Made by a program: the position numbers and the translations under genes. A DNA stretch of 64,000 bases from Aureimonas sp. Leaf324 (GTDB lineage Bacteria; Pseudomonadota; Alphaproteobacteria; Rhizobiales; Rhizobiaceae): assembly GCF_001423245.1 (NCBI RefSeq), contig NZ_LMOH01000001.1, positions 402,563-466,562 on the forward strand, in the 5' to 3' direction. Below, in pieces: positions 18,478 to 27,764 of this stretch. Each line of letters begins with the position of its first letter. The stretch's first letter is position 1. The notes under the pieces were generated by a model, which ran no database searches, was not told the origin of the DNA, and was given only the letters and a program-made list of their open reading frames with translations.

Positions 18478-19569
18478 TCAAGCGACTCGGACCTGGTTCC
18501 GTCCGCTTGTCTTGGCAAGATAGAGCGCCTTGTCCGCGCGATCCACGGCGGCCGCGATATCAGCACCGCCCAGCGCGACCGCCACGCCGGCGCTGACCGA
18601 AATTCCGATCTGGATGCCGTTCCAGTCGATCGGCCTGACGCCGATCGATCGTCGCAGTCGCTCGGCGAACACGGCGGTCTCTGCGCGTTCCGCGCCGGGA
18701 AGGACCATCACGAACTCCTCGCCACCCACGCGCGCGATATGGGCACCGGTCGGAAGGAGGACTTCCGTTCGCCGAACGAAGCTTTCGAGGACGTGGTCAC
18801 CTGCCGTATGACCGTGTCCGTCGTTGACCCGCTTGAAGTGGTCGAGATCCACGACGATGACGCCGGCAGACCCGATGATCTGCTGCGTCTGCGCGACGAG
18901 GCCCGCGCGGTTCAGAACCTGGGTGAGCGGGTCCCGCAGGGCCTGCCGTGCCAGGGCGACGATCGCCCGGTCCGCTTCCAGCGCGAGGATCGCGGTCGTG
19001 AGCAGAATCGACGACACATGATCGACGACGAAGATGAGGACGATCGGCACCTCCTGCGGCAGGATCGTCTGCGGCACGAGCGGCAGGCACAGGGCGGCCG
19101 AAATGGCGAGGAGGGACAGGCCGATGACCTTGCGGATCGGTGACCGTCCGCGCGACGTCGACAGGACGTAGATGGCCATCGCGGCCTCGTGGGCCGCGTA
19201 GGCGATGGTGCTGCCGGTGTTGACGCTTTCCTCGTCGAAGCCGACCAGACCGAGGAGCACGTGGGTTGCGACGGGCACGATGGCGATCACCATCATGAAC
19301 GTCGTCAACGCGCTGCGCTGATCGAAGAGGCGCAGGCCCACCCAGAAAAGCATGCCTGCGGCGGACCATCCGAGCGGTGACCAGACGCTGCCGTAGCGCC
19401 CGAAATCGACGAAGCCGATCGACATGCCGGCGCAGATCAGAAAGCTGCTGCCGAAGAGAAGATGATGGGTCCGCTCGCGATGCAGGAGCCAGCAGCTGAC
19501 GAACACAACGCCGCATGTCAGGAAGACGACGAAGTCCGTGAACTGCAGGGTCGGGATCGAGAGGCTCAT
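18478..19569 (-). CDS. Membrane-bound diguanylate cyclase (GGDEF domain)
   Basis: The product is predicted to make cyclic di-GMP at the inner membrane. In the 363-residue protein, the first 190 or so residues form about six or seven hydrophobic segments, a membrane sensor region I cannot assign to a known family. The GGDEF domain follows (about 200-360): DPLTQVLNRAG, VDLDHFKRVND and the active-site loop RVGGEEF. An intact GGEEF predicts activity. The usual inhibitory RxxD site five residues upstream is missing (the sequence there is PTGAHIA). It stands alone between tRNA-Pro and the UxaA-family gene and is divergent from the latter. Confidence 0.88.
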   Translation of the reverse strand: MSLSIPTLQFTDFVVFLTCGVVFVSCWLLHRERTHHLLFGSSFLICAGMSIGFVDFGRYGSVWSPLGWSAAGMLFWVGLRLFDQRSALTTFMMVIAIVPVATHVLLGLVGFDEESVNTGSTIAYAAHEAAMAIYVLSTSRGRSPIRKVIGLSLLAISAALCLPLVPQTILPQEVPIVLIFVVDHVSSILLTTAILALEADRAIVALARQALRDPLTQVLNRAGLVAQTQQIIGSAGVIVVDLDHFKRVNDGHGHTAGDHVLESFVRRTEVLLPTGAHIARVGGEEFVMVLPGAERAETAVFAERLRRSIGVRPIDWNGIQIGISVSAGVAVALGGADIAAAVDRADKALYLAKTSGRNQVRVA

Positions 19570-19754
19570 GGATGTCGGCCCGTTGCGGTTTGCCTACACT
19601 GAACGTGCGGGAATGAAGGGTTCCCTCCCGACGACGGTCTATTCGCCGACAGCGTCAACCAGAGCTTCCAATCACCGCGCGCGAGCTAATCGCCCTCATG
19701 AGCATCGGCGCGAAAGCGAAGCACGAACGCATTGACTTCGCGCCCCCGGCCCGA

Positions 19755-19764
19755 AATGATCATT
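19755..19764. promoter_or_regulatory. Perfect palindrome upstream of the UxaA-family gene
   Basis: AATGATCATT lies 37 bp before the chosen start of the dehydratase gene. A GntR-type regulator is encoded immediately downstream of that gene, so this could be its operator. The link is an inference from position. Confidence 0.25.
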
Positions 19765-19800
19765 GCCGACAATATCCATTCCAGATCCCGGAAGATTGCC

Positions 19801-21339
19801 ATGTCGGACGTGCTCGACGTCTCGCCCACCATCCGTCTCAATGCGGACGACAACGTCGTCGTGGCCCGTCGGACCATCGCACCGGGCGAGCGAGTGGGCG
19901 TCGGAAACGTCGTCGCCCGCGCGGAAATCCCGAGCGGGCACAAGGTCGCCGTCCAGGCGGTCGAACAGGGCGGCCGGGTCCTGAAGTATGGGCAAGTGAT
20001 CGGCTACGCGACCGCCCCGATCGTGCCGGGCGACCACGTGCACCTCCAGAACCTCGGGATGCTGGACAGTGAGGTGCATCACGAGTTTGCCGCCGATGCG
20101 CGGCCGACGCCGCTCCTGCCTGAAGGCGAACGACGGACGTTCATGGGATATGCCCGTGCCGATGGTCAGGCGGGCACCCGCAACTACATCGGCATCGTGT
20201 CCTCGGTGAACTGCTCGGCGACGGTGTCGCGCGCCATCGCCGACCACTTCAACCGCAAGGGCGGCCTCGACGGCTTCCCGAACGTCGATGGCGTCGTGGC
20301 GCTGACGCATGGGCAGGGCTGCGCGCTAAACCTGAAGACCGAGGGATACACGTATCTCGCGCGCACCTTGAGCGGCTATGCGCGCAATCCGAACTTCGGC
20401 GGCATCCTGATGATCGGTCTCGGCTGCGAGACCAACCAGATCTCCTTCATCACCGAGAAGTACGGGCTGGAGGAGGGGCCGCTGATGCGGACCATGACGA
20501 TCCAGCAGCTGGGCGGCACGCGCAAGACGGTCGAGGAAGCGAGCGCGATCATCAACGAGATGCTGCCGGTCATCAACGCCCCCGAACGCACCGAGCAGCC
20601 CATGTACAAGCTGAAGCTCGCGCTGGAATGCGGCGGGTCCGACGGTTATTCCGGCATTTCGGCCAACCCCGCCCTCGGCTACGCGTCAGACCTTCTGGTC
20701 CGGCACGGCGGGACGGCTTGCCTTGCCGAGACGCCCGAAATCTATGGCGCCGAGCATCTTCTGACGCGCCGCGCGGCGACGCCGGCCGTGGCGCAGAAGC
20801 TGATGGATCGCATCGCATGGTGGCGCGAATACACCGCGCGGCACGGCGCCGAACTCAACAACAACCCCTCGCACGGCAACAAGGCGGGTGGCCTTACGAC
20901 GATCCTCGAGAAGTCGCTGGGCGCCGTGGCGAAGGGCGGCTCGATGCCGCTGGAGGCGGTCTACGAATACGCCGAGCCGATCGACCGGACGGGTTTCGTC
21001 TTCATGGATACGCCGGGATACGATCCCGTCGCGGTGACCGGGCAGATCGCAGGCGGCTGCAACATGCTCGTCTTCACCACGGGCCGCGGCTCGGTCTCGG
21101 GCTGGAAACCGGTTCCGACCATCAAGGTGGCCACGAACAACGCCATGTACGAGCACATGAGCGACGACATGGACATCAACTGCGGCGGCATCGTCACCGG
21201 CGAGGAGACGATCGAGGAATCGGGCACGCGCATGTTCGAGACCATCCTCGCCGTGGCATCCGGCAAGCGGACGCAGAGCGAAATCTACGACTACGGTGAC
21301 AACGAGTTCGTGCCCTGGCAGCTCGGCGCGATCACCTGA
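19801..21339 (+). CDS. UxaA-family hydrolyase (altronate or galactarate dehydratase type)
   Basis: This family removes water from sugar acids such as D-altronate or D-galactarate, giving 2-keto-3-deoxy acids. The 512-residue product has an N-terminal SAF-like domain (about 10-85, TIAPGERVGVGNVVARAEIPSG region) and the catalytic region with GTRNY (about 121), THGQGC, GLGCETNQ, LECGGSDGYSGISANPALG and a C-terminal NCGG. The conserved Cys residues probably bind iron. Sequence alone does not distinguish altronate from galactarate or another acid. ATG 19801 (MSDVLDVSP, after GGAAG) is preferred over the open frame to 19732. A GntR regulator follows after 5 bp and probably controls it. No transporter or KDG aldolase is nearby. 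Confidence 0.85.
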   Translation: MSDVLDVSPTIRLNADDNVVVARRTIAPGERVGVGNVVARAEIPSGHKVAVQAVEQGGRVLKYGQVIGYATAPIVPGDHVHLQNLGMLDSEVHHEFAADARPTPLLPEGERRTFMGYARADGQAGTRNYIGIVSSVNCSATVSRAIADHFNRKGGLDGFPNVDGVVALTHGQGCALNLKTEGYTYLARTLSGYARNPNFGGILMIGLGCETNQISFITEKYGLEEGPLMRTMTIQQLGGTRKTVEEASAIINEMLPVINAPERTEQPMYKLKLALECGGSDGYSGISANPALGYASDLLVRHGGTACLAETPEIYGAEHLLTRRAATPAVAQKLMDRIAWWREYTARHGAELNNNPSHGNKAGGLTTILEKSLGAVAKGGSMPLEAVYEYAEPIDRTGFVFMDTPGYDPVAVTGQIAGGCNMLVFTTGRGSVSGWKPVPTIKVATNNAMYEHMSDDMDINCGGIVTGEETIEESGTRMFETILAVASGKRTQSEIYDYGDNEFVPWQLGAIT

Positions 21340-21344
21340 CGCCC

Positions 21345-22331
21345 GTGAAGCCGGGCGAAACGGGCGCCCGGCGCCCGACCTACGAACGGATCGCCGAGAT
21401 TCTTCGCGCGGCGCTGGAGGCGGATCGCGTCCCGCCGGGCACGGTTCTGTCCGAGGTGCCGCTGGCGCGCCTGTTCGGCGCCGGGCGTTCGCCGGTGCGT
21501 CAGGCTCTCGGTCGACTGGAGGCGGACGGGCTCGTCAGCCGATTCGACGGCCGCGGCTTTCTCGTTGGGCATGAGACGCCGAGCCGCGCCGAGGTCACCC
21601 CGGCCATGCTCGGGTTGTGCGCGGGAACTCTCGACCTCGTTCACGCACGCCCTGCCGACGCCCTCTATTACGGCGTCGAGCGCGAACTGATTCTCCGCTC
21701 GCTTCGCGGCGCTGCGCGCGTCAACGAGCTGGCTCTCTCCCGCCATCTTCGAATGGGGCGCACGGTTGCTCACGACATTCTGGTGCGCGCACAAGCGTCG
21801 GGCATCCTGGAAAAGGGCGAGAACTCTCGCTGGGTGATCCGCGCCCTGGGAGCCGAGAGGATCGAGCAGTTCTACGAGTTGCGGCTGATCCTGGAACCTG
21901 TCGCCATCGCCCAGGCCGCCGGGCGCATACCCGACGCAATGCTGGCGGAGGTCGAGGCGCGACACCGCGATGCGGCGAACGCATGGACCGCATCGGAAGC
22001 GGCTGTCCTCGATCAGCTCGAGACCGATCTACATGTGACGTGCCTCGGCTTTGCCGCCAACACGGAAATCACCGAGGCGTTGCGGCGAAGCCGCACGGTG
22101 CTTTTGTCCGGCAAGCACGTCCAGCGGGCCCTTGGGCCGGCAGCGACGGTCGATCGCTTCGTCGACGAGCATCTGTCGGTCATCGAATGTCTGCGCCGGG
22201 GCGATGGGGCCGCGGCCGCAATCGAGATGCGCCGCCATCTCGTCTTGGCGCGGGATAAGGCGCTCGATCGTCTTCGCGCTTATCAGACGATGCCGGAAGC
22301 CGCCGGTCAGGCCAGCTACTTCGAAGGTTGA
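21345..22331 (+). CDS. GntR-family transcriptional regulator (FCD type) with a possible second winged helix
   Basis: The 328-residue product begins with a GntR winged-helix (about 12-77, YERIAEILRAALEADRVPPG then SRSPVRQALGRLEADGL-like). The C-terminal part looks like an FCD ligand-binding domain (about 175-310, LRLILEPVAIAQAAG, VDEHLSVIECLRRGD). Between them, residues 105-170 contain a second stretch resembling a winged helix (ELILRSLRGAARVNELALS, RTVAHDILVRAQASGIL). This makes it longer than the usual 230-residue FCD regulator. GTG 21345 is 5 bp after the dehydratase stop. It probably senses a sugar acid and controls the dehydratase. The last 16 bp overlap the convergent isochorismatase gene. 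Confidence 0.82.
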   Translation: MKPGETGARRPTYERIAEILRAALEADRVPPGTVLSEVPLARLFGAGRSPVRQALGRLEADGLVSRFDGRGFLVGHETPSRAEVTPAMLGLCAGTLDLVHARPADALYYGVERELILRSLRGAARVNELALSRHLRMGRTVAHDILVRAQASGILEKGENSRWVIRALGAERIEQFYELRLILEPVAIAQAAGRIPDAMLAEVEARHRDAANAWTASEAAVLDQLETDLHVTCLGFAANTEITEALRRSRTVLLSGKHVQRALGPAATVDRFVDEHLSVIECLRRGDGAAAAIEMRRHLVLARDKALDRLRAYQTMPEAAGQASYFEG

Positions 22332-22945
22332 TCGCCGGTCCATTCGGCGATGACCGTCTCGGTCAGGACCGTCTCGATCTGCTGCCCATAGCGCCGACGA
22401 TAGACCGCGAGCATGGCGTCGTGCATTTCATCCGACGAGGAGCAGAGGGCATCGATGACCACGATCACACGGTAACCCCGGTCTACGCCGCCCAGCACCG
22501 TGCCAAGCACGCAGACATCGGTCTCGCCGCCCGTGACGATCAACGTGTCGATACCCCGCTCGCGAAGCCGCCGATCGAGATCCGGCTCGCACCAAGGTGA
22601 ATAGGCAGACTTGTCGACGATTTCCGCCGGCGGCTGGAACCGCGCGAGCGCAGGAAGAAGGTCGACCATGTCGGCGCCCATCCGCTCCAGCGTCATGGAT
22701 TGCCAACTCTCATAATATCGTCGCCAAGTGCCTTCTCCCTGTCCCGGCCTCTCCGCCGGTATGAAGCGGGTGAAGATGGTCCGGTCCGGCGCCGCCTCGC
22801 AGAGCGCCACGACCCGCGGCAGGACACGTTCCATCCACGGCGTGCGCCAGTCCGTGTCCTCCGCGAACATGCGCTGCATGTCGACGCAAAGGTGCACGCA
22901 GTTCCGCCCCAGCGGGCCGTGGCGAAGCGTGAGATCGTCGGTCAT
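22316..22945 (-). CDS. Isochorismatase-like cysteine hydrolase
   Basis: This is a member of the cysteine hydrolase family that includes nicotinamidases, ureidoacrylate hydrolases and isochorismatases. The 209-residue product shows the Asp-Lys-Cys triad: Asp22 (CVDMQRMF), Lys112 (DKSAYSPW) and Cys145 (GGETDVCVLGT). The substrate cannot be read from the sequence. It is divergent from the NAD synthetase gene (169 bp apart), which makes a nicotinamide-related substrate tempting, but the pattern after Lys112 does not clearly mark a nicotinamidase. Its 3' end overlaps the GntR gene by 16 bp, tail to tail. Confidence 0.85.
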   Translation of the reverse strand: MTDDLTLRHGPLGRNCVHLCVDMQRMFAEDTDWRTPWMERVLPRVVALCEAAPDRTIFTRFIPAERPGQGEGTWRRYYESWQSMTLERMGADMVDLLPALARFQPPAEIVDKSAYSPWCEPDLDRRLRERGIDTLIVTGGETDVCVLGTVLGGVDRGYRVIVVIDALCSSSDEMHDAMLAVYRRRYGQQIETVLTETVIAEWTGDQPSK

Positions 22946-23114
22946 GGTTCGGTCCCCTCTCCGGAGAAGGACGCAAGCCGCAACCCTGCAGTTCCCTGCG
23001 AAACCGGGAGGTGGCTAAGGGGCGACGGCCTCTGGAACGCGGCCGGCGAATCGGACTTAACCTCTGTGCCAAGGCCGACACGCATTGGTCGCACCTGAAT
23101 ATCGGAGCTAACCC

Positions 23115-25211
23115 GTGGCCCTGTCGCTGACCCCACCCGAAGAGCGCGCCCGGCGCTTCGCGTCGCTCCACACGCATGGCTTCGTCCGCGTCGCGGTCTC
23201 GACGCCGCGCGTTCATGTTGCGGATCCGACGGCGAATGCCGAGGCGATCCTCGCGCAGGCTCGAAGAGCAGCCGGGGAGGGCGTCGACCTTCTCGTCTAT
23301 CCCGAGCTTTCCCTCTCCGCTTACGCGATCGACGACCTTCATCTGCAGGACGCCTTGCTCGATCGCGTCGAGGAGGCGCTGGCACGCATCCGCGATGAGA
23401 GCACGGACCTGCCGTGCGTCCTCTTGGTCGGAGCGCCGATCCGCCGGAACGGGCGGCTCTACAACTGCGCGATCGCCATCTCAAGGGGGCGCATTCTCGG
23501 CGTCGTGCCGAAGATCTTTCTGCCGAATTATCGCGAGTACTACGAGAAGCGTTGGTTCGCGTCCGGTCACGGCATCGTCGGCGAGGACCTCCTGATCGCA
23601 GGCGACGTGGTGCCGTTCGGAACGGATCTCCTGTTCGAAGCCGAAGATCTCCGCGACTTCGTTTTCCACATCGAGATCTGCGAGGACTACTGGGCTCCGA
23701 ACCCGCCCTCGATCCGGGGCGCGCTGGCGGGAGCGCTGCTCCTCTGCAATCTCTCGGCGTCACCGATCGTGGTGGGCAAATCAGCCGATCGGCACGTGCT
23801 GACGGCCGCGCACGCCATGCGCTGCATGGCGGCCTACATGTATTCGGCGGCTGGCGCAGGGGAGAGCACCAACGACCTGTCCTGGGACGGTCAGGCCGTG
23901 ATCTACGAAATGGGCGACCTTCTCGTCGAATCGGAGCGTTTCGCCCGCGAGCCGCAACTGACGGTCGCGGACGTCGATCTTCAGCGCTTGCGGCTCGAGC
24001 GCATGCGCACGCCGACGTTCAACGATGCGGCGGCGTTCGAAGGGCATCCCGAACAGGAATTTCGACGCATCCGCTTCGAGCACCGGCCGAGCTTCCAAGA
24101 CCTCGGCCTTCGACGTGCGCTGCGCCGCTTCCCCTATGTGCCGAACGCGCAGGATCGGCTCGACGCGGACTGCTACGAGGCGTTCAACATTCAGGTTCAC
24201 GGGCTGGTAAAGCGCTTCGAGTCCACGCCCGGTGACCGGATGGTGATCGGCGTGTCTGGCGGCCTCGATTCGACCCATGCGCTGATCGTGGCCGCCAAGG
24301 CCTGCGACTGGCTCGGGCTGCCGCGCACGACAATTCTCGGCTTCACCATGCCGGGGTTTGCGACGGGCGACGACACGAAAGCCAACGCATGGACGCTGAT
24401 GCGTGCGCTCGGCATCGAAGCCGCTGAAATCGACATCAAGCCGACCGCCCGGCAAATGCTCGGCGACATGGGTCATGCGTTCTCGAAAGGCGAGCCGGTT
24501 TACGACATCACCTTCGAGAACGTGCAGGCGGGCCTTCGCACCGATTTCCTGTTTCGTCTCGCCAATCAGCGCAACGGCTTCGTGATCGGGACGGGCGACC
24601 TGTCGGAGCTCGCACTCGGCTGGTGCACCTACGGTGTCGGCGACCAGATGAGCCACTACAACGTCAATTCCGGGGTGCCGAAGACGCTGATCCAGTACCT
24701 GATCCGCTGGACGGTCGCGACCGGGCAGTTCGACGAGGCGACGGGCCGGGTGCTGACGGCGATCCTCTCGACCGAGATTTCGCCCGAACTCGTGCCGGCC
24801 GATGCGTCCGGCGCGATCCAGAGCACGCAGGCCAAGATCGGCCCCTACGAGCTCAACGACTTCTTCCTCTTCCACACCATGCGCTACGGCCAGCCGCCCG
24901 CCAAGGTCGCATTCCTGGCCTGGCATGCGTGGCGCGACGCGGCCGCCGGGCGCTGGCCGGCGAATTTTCCAGCAGGCGCGCGGAATCACTACGATCTCGC
25001 CACGATCCGGCATTGGTTGGAGCGGTTCCTCGTCCGATTCTTCCAGACCGCCCAGTTCAAGCGGACGGCGATGCCCAACGGCCCGAAGGTCTCGGCCGGC
25101 GGCAGCCTTTCGCCCCGCGGCGACTGGCGCGCGCCGTCCGATGCGGTGCCGCATGCCTGGACGGCGGATCTTGCGGCGATTCCGACCGAGGAGCCCGTCT
25201 GGAAGCCTTGA
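23115..25211 (+). CDS. nadE: Glutamine-dependent NAD+ synthetase
   Basis: NadE amidates nicotinic acid adenine dinucleotide to NAD+, using ammonia released from glutamine by its own N-terminal domain. The 698-residue product combines a nitrilase-type glutaminase domain (about 20-310) with its Glu (YPELSLSAY), Lys (VPKIFLPNYREYYEKRWF region) and Cys (EICEDYW), and an NAD synthetase domain (about 340-640) with the ATP-binding P-loop GVSGGLDST. The length matches the large, Mycobacterium-like form. The start is GTG 23115. No near neighbour is in the same pathway, except possibly the divergent cysteine hydrolase. Confidence 0.94.
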   Translation: MALSLTPPEERARRFASLHTHGFVRVAVSTPRVHVADPTANAEAILAQARRAAGEGVDLLVYPELSLSAYAIDDLHLQDALLDRVEEALARIRDESTDLPCVLLVGAPIRRNGRLYNCAIAISRGRILGVVPKIFLPNYREYYEKRWFASGHGIVGEDLLIAGDVVPFGTDLLFEAEDLRDFVFHIEICEDYWAPNPPSIRGALAGALLLCNLSASPIVVGKSADRHVLTAAHAMRCMAAYMYSAAGAGESTNDLSWDGQAVIYEMGDLLVESERFAREPQLTVADVDLQRLRLERMRTPTFNDAAAFEGHPEQEFRRIRFEHRPSFQDLGLRRALRRFPYVPNAQDRLDADCYEAFNIQVHGLVKRFESTPGDRMVIGVSGGLDSTHALIVAAKACDWLGLPRTTILGFTMPGFATGDDTKANAWTLMRALGIEAAEIDIKPTARQMLGDMGHAFSKGEPVYDITFENVQAGLRTDFLFRLANQRNGFVIGTGDLSELALGWCTYGVGDQMSHYNVNSGVPKTLIQYLIRWTVATGQFDEATGRVLTAILSTEISPELVPADASGAIQSTQAKIGPYELNDFFLFHTMRYGQPPAKVAFLAWHAWRDAAAGRWPANFPAGARNHYDLATIRHWLERFLVRFFQTAQFKRTAMPNGPKVSAGGSLSPRGDWRAPSDAVPHAWTADLAAIPTEEPVWKP

Positions 25212-25275
25212 ACGTGGAAAGGGCCGGTTCGAACCCGGCCCGTCGTGTCGTCGGCGCGTCATGGTCGTTTGGAAA

Positions 25276-25350
25276 TGGTGGGCGATACTGGGATTGAACC
25301 AGTGACCCCTGCAGTGTGAATGCAGTGCTCTCCCGCTGAGCTAATCGCCC
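25276..25350 (-). tRNA. tRNA-Val (anticodon CAC)
   Basis: Read on the minus strand, the acceptor stem GGGCGAT pairs with ATCGCCC. The D-arm contains AGCTCAGCGGGAGAGC. The anticodon stem CTGCA/TGCAG encloses TTCACAC with anticodon CAC. The T-loop is GGTTCAATCCC, and the CCA end is encoded (25276-25278). Confidence 0.95.
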
Positions 25351-25432
25351 GTCGCGCCGGGCGTTGCCGGCTGCGAACGAGACTGCCTATAGTCGCCCGC
25401 ACCGGGCTCGTCAATCCGCTAGCGACGAGACG

Positions 25433-26188
25433 TCAGCGGATCAGCCGTTCGACCAGTGCGACGTCGATCTCGTCGAAATGCGAGACCACCGCCGTCGCCT
25501 TCTCGCGCGCCGTCCGGTCGGCGTCGTAGCCGAAACCGAGGAGGATGGACGGAAGGCCGAGGCGCTTGGCGGCTTCGATGTCGGTGTCCGTGTCGCCGAT
25601 CATCACCGCACGGTCGACCCGTCCGCCCGCCAGGGCGATCGTGCCGGACAGGTGGACCGGGTCGGGCTTGCGGCCGATGAACGTATCGGCGCCGCAGATC
25701 GCGGCGAACCGATCGGCAAGACCGAGTTCGCGCAGGAGCCTGATCGCGAGCGCCTCGGTCTTGTTGGTGCAGACCGCCAGCGTCGCGCCAACATCGGCCA
25801 TGCGCTGCAGTGTATCGCGAGCGCCGGGATAGAGGGTCGACGCGACGGCGATGTGATCGCCGTAGTAGGCGAGGAAGCGCGCGGTCTGTTCGACGAGTTC
25901 GAGATCGCCGAGGCGGCGCTCGGCGCGTCGGTAGGCGGCCGTCAGCATCGCCTTGGCCCCATGGCCCGCATCCGGTCGCACGCTGTCGAGCGAGGTTTCC
26001 GGGAGACCGACGGACACGAGGCAATGGTTGAGCGCACCGGCGAGGTCGGGCGCCGTGTCGACCAGCGTTCCGTCGAGATCGAACACGACGGTCGCCCCCT
26101 GAAGTGGCCGCTCGCGCAGCGCCGGGCACCGGTCTGGCAGGGAAACGACAGCCGGGCGGGCGAGGGGAACGGAATGGGCGACACTCAT
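25433..26188 (-). CDS. gph: Phosphoglycolate phosphatase-type HAD hydrolase
   Basis: Gph removes phosphate from 2-phosphoglycolate, a by-product of DNA repair or of oxygenase side reactions. The 251-residue product is a HAD-superfamily enzyme with motif I VFDLDGTLVDT (about 35-45), motif II VCTNK, motif III Lys in GRKPDP and motif IV GDTDTDIEAA. ATG 26188 (MSVAHSVPL) leaves about 30 non-conserved residues before motif I, so translation might begin later. The frame is open to 26299. It is divergent from rpiA, as in other Rhizobiales. Other small-molecule phosphates remain possible substrates. Confidence 0.85.
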   Translation of the reverse strand: MSVAHSVPLARPAVVSLPDRCPALRERPLQGATVVFDLDGTLVDTAPDLAGALNHCLVSVGLPETSLDSVRPDAGHGAKAMLTAAYRRAERRLGDLELVEQTARFLAYYGDHIAVASTLYPGARDTLQRMADVGATLAVCTNKTEALAIRLLRELGLADRFAAICGADTFIGRKPDPVHLSGTIALAGGRVDRAVMIGDTDTDIEAAKRLGLPSILLGFGYDADRTAREKATAVVSHFDEIDVALVERLIR

Positions 26189-26412
26189 CGGTGCGGACTT
26201 TGGGGACCTTCGGTTTCGGGTCAAGCAAGGCGAGGGTGCAGAACGGCATTGAGGCCGCGAAAGCGCCGGTTTGCCGCCCCGCTGGAACATTCGGGTCACA
26301 GATTAAGCCGCCATTCACCAACAAAGAGTTGCACATGCCGGGTCGGGTTCGGCTTTGCCATGCCGGTCTGATCGGCTAAGGCCGACCGAAACATTTCATG
26401 CGAGAGGCAGCC

Positions 26413-27108
26413 ATGGACGCGGCATCGTTGAAGGAAAGGGTCGGGCAGGCGGCGGCGGCCGAAGTCGAGACCGGCATGCGCCTCGGCATCGGCACGGGCT
26501 CGACGGCAGAAGCCTTCGTGCGCGCGCTTGCGGTTCGCGTGAGTGAAGGCGTCCGGATCGTCGGCGTGCCCACCTCCGAGCGGACCGCGGCCTTGTGCCG
26601 CGACCTCGGCGTGCCGCTGGCGACGCTGGAGGAGGTGCCCGAACTCGACCTCACTATCGACGGCGCCGACGAAATGGACGGCCAGCTTCGCCTCGTGAAA
26701 GGCGGCGGTGGTGCGCTCCTTCGCGAGAAGATCGTCGCGGCCGCCTCCGCGCGCATGCTGGTGATCGCCGACGCCTCGAAGAGGGTGGAGACGCTCGGCG
26801 CCTTCCCGTTGCCGATCGAAGTCAACGGCTTCGGCATCGTCGCCTCGCTGATCGCCATCGAGAAGGCAGGCCATCTCCTGGGACTGAGCGGCGACCTGTC
26901 CTTGCGCAAGATCGGCGAGAGCCCCTTCGTCACCGACGGCGGACACCTGATCGTGGACGCATCTTTTGGCCGTATTCCCGATCCAGAAGCGCTTTCGGCC
27001 GCCCTTCATGCGATTCCGGGCGTGGTTGAGCATGGGCTGTTCCTGGGGCTGGCAAGCGCGGCACTCCTGGCGGGACCGGACGGGATCGAACACGTCGCGC
27101 CGCGCTGA
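26413..27108 (+). CDS. rpiA: Ribose-5-phosphate isomerase A
   Basis: RpiA interconverts ribose 5-phosphate and ribulose 5-phosphate in the pentose phosphate pathway. The 231-residue product has the family motifs [11 protein letters not shown] (about 22-32), DGADEMD (about 82-88) and [14 protein letters not shown] (about 96-109, with the catalytic Glu and Lys). ATG 26413 is preferred over the in-frame ATG 26398 because GAGAGG precedes it at good distance. It is followed by the DUF2059 gene and gor on the same strand, a conserved rhizobial order. Confidence 0.94.
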   Translation: MDAASLKERVGQAAAAEVETGMRLGIGTGSTAEAFVRALAVRVSEGVRIVGVPTSERTAALCRDLGVPLATLEEVPELDLTIDGADEMDGQLRLVKGGGGALLREKIVAAASARMLVIADASKRVETLGAFPLPIEVNGFGIVASLIAIEKAGHLLGLSGDLSLRKIGESPFVTDGGHLIVDASFGRIPDPEALSAALHAIPGVVEHGLFLGLASAALLAGPDGIEHVAPR

Positions 27109-27202
27109 CGAGCCTTCGCGAACGCTCGCCGGGGCTTGCGGCGCAATTCAGAGTTTGGCACTTGGGCCGCAATAGCCCCATCGAGATCAATGGAGTGGGA
27201 AC

Positions 27203-27730
27203 TTGAAGCTTCCTAGCGAAACACTGCGTCGCGGACTGTGCGTGTCCGTCGCGCTGCTCGGCCTGTCCGTGGCTCCGGCCTTCGCGCAGGACGCCAGCCC
27301 GTCGCACATCGCGGCGGCGCGTCAGGCCGTGGACGCTCTCGACACCACCGAGCAGTTCGACCAGATCCTCCTGAACGCGGCGACGCAGATCAAGGCGGAG
27401 CTGATCGTCAACAATCCGAACCTCCAGTCCGAGATCTCGAACATGGTCGACGACGAGGCGCTAAAGCTCGCCCCGCGTCGCGGCGACCTGGAGAACGAGA
27501 TCGCCCGCATCTACGCCAAGCTCTTCACCGAGCAGGAGCTGCGCGAGATCGCGGAGTTCTACCAGGGCGAAGCCGGCAAAAAGCTCCTGGCGCAGGGTCC
27601 CACCGCCTCGCGCGAGATGATGTCGGCAGCCGACGTCTGGGCGAGCGGCATCGTGCGCGATCTGCGCAACGCCTCCATCAACGGTGCGGCCAAGCTCGCC
27701 CCGCCGGCGCAGGCCACCTCGACGCAGTGA
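27203..27730 (+). CDS. DUF2059 family secreted protein
   Basis: This is a predicted periplasmic protein of 175 residues with a clear Sec signal peptide (cleavage after APAFAQ, about residue 29). It is followed by the mostly helical DUF2059 domain, including the typical stretch ARIYAKLFTEQELREIAEFYQGEAGKK, given here in part. The biochemical function is unknown. The start is TTG 27203, preceded by GGAG. No ATG gives a full signal peptide. It lies between rpiA and gor and is closed by a hairpin at 27765-27787. Confidence 0.85.
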   Translation: MKLPSETLRRGLCVSVALLGLSVAPAFAQDASPSHIAAARQAVDALDTTEQFDQILLNAATQIKAELIVNNPNLQSEISNMVDDEALKLAPRRGDLENEIARIYAKLFTEQELREIAEFYQGEAGKKLLAQGPTASREMMSAADVWASGIVRDLRNASINGAAKLAPPAQATSTQ

Positions 27731-27764
27731 CGGCTCCGATCGAGGCTCTATAATCGAATGCAAG

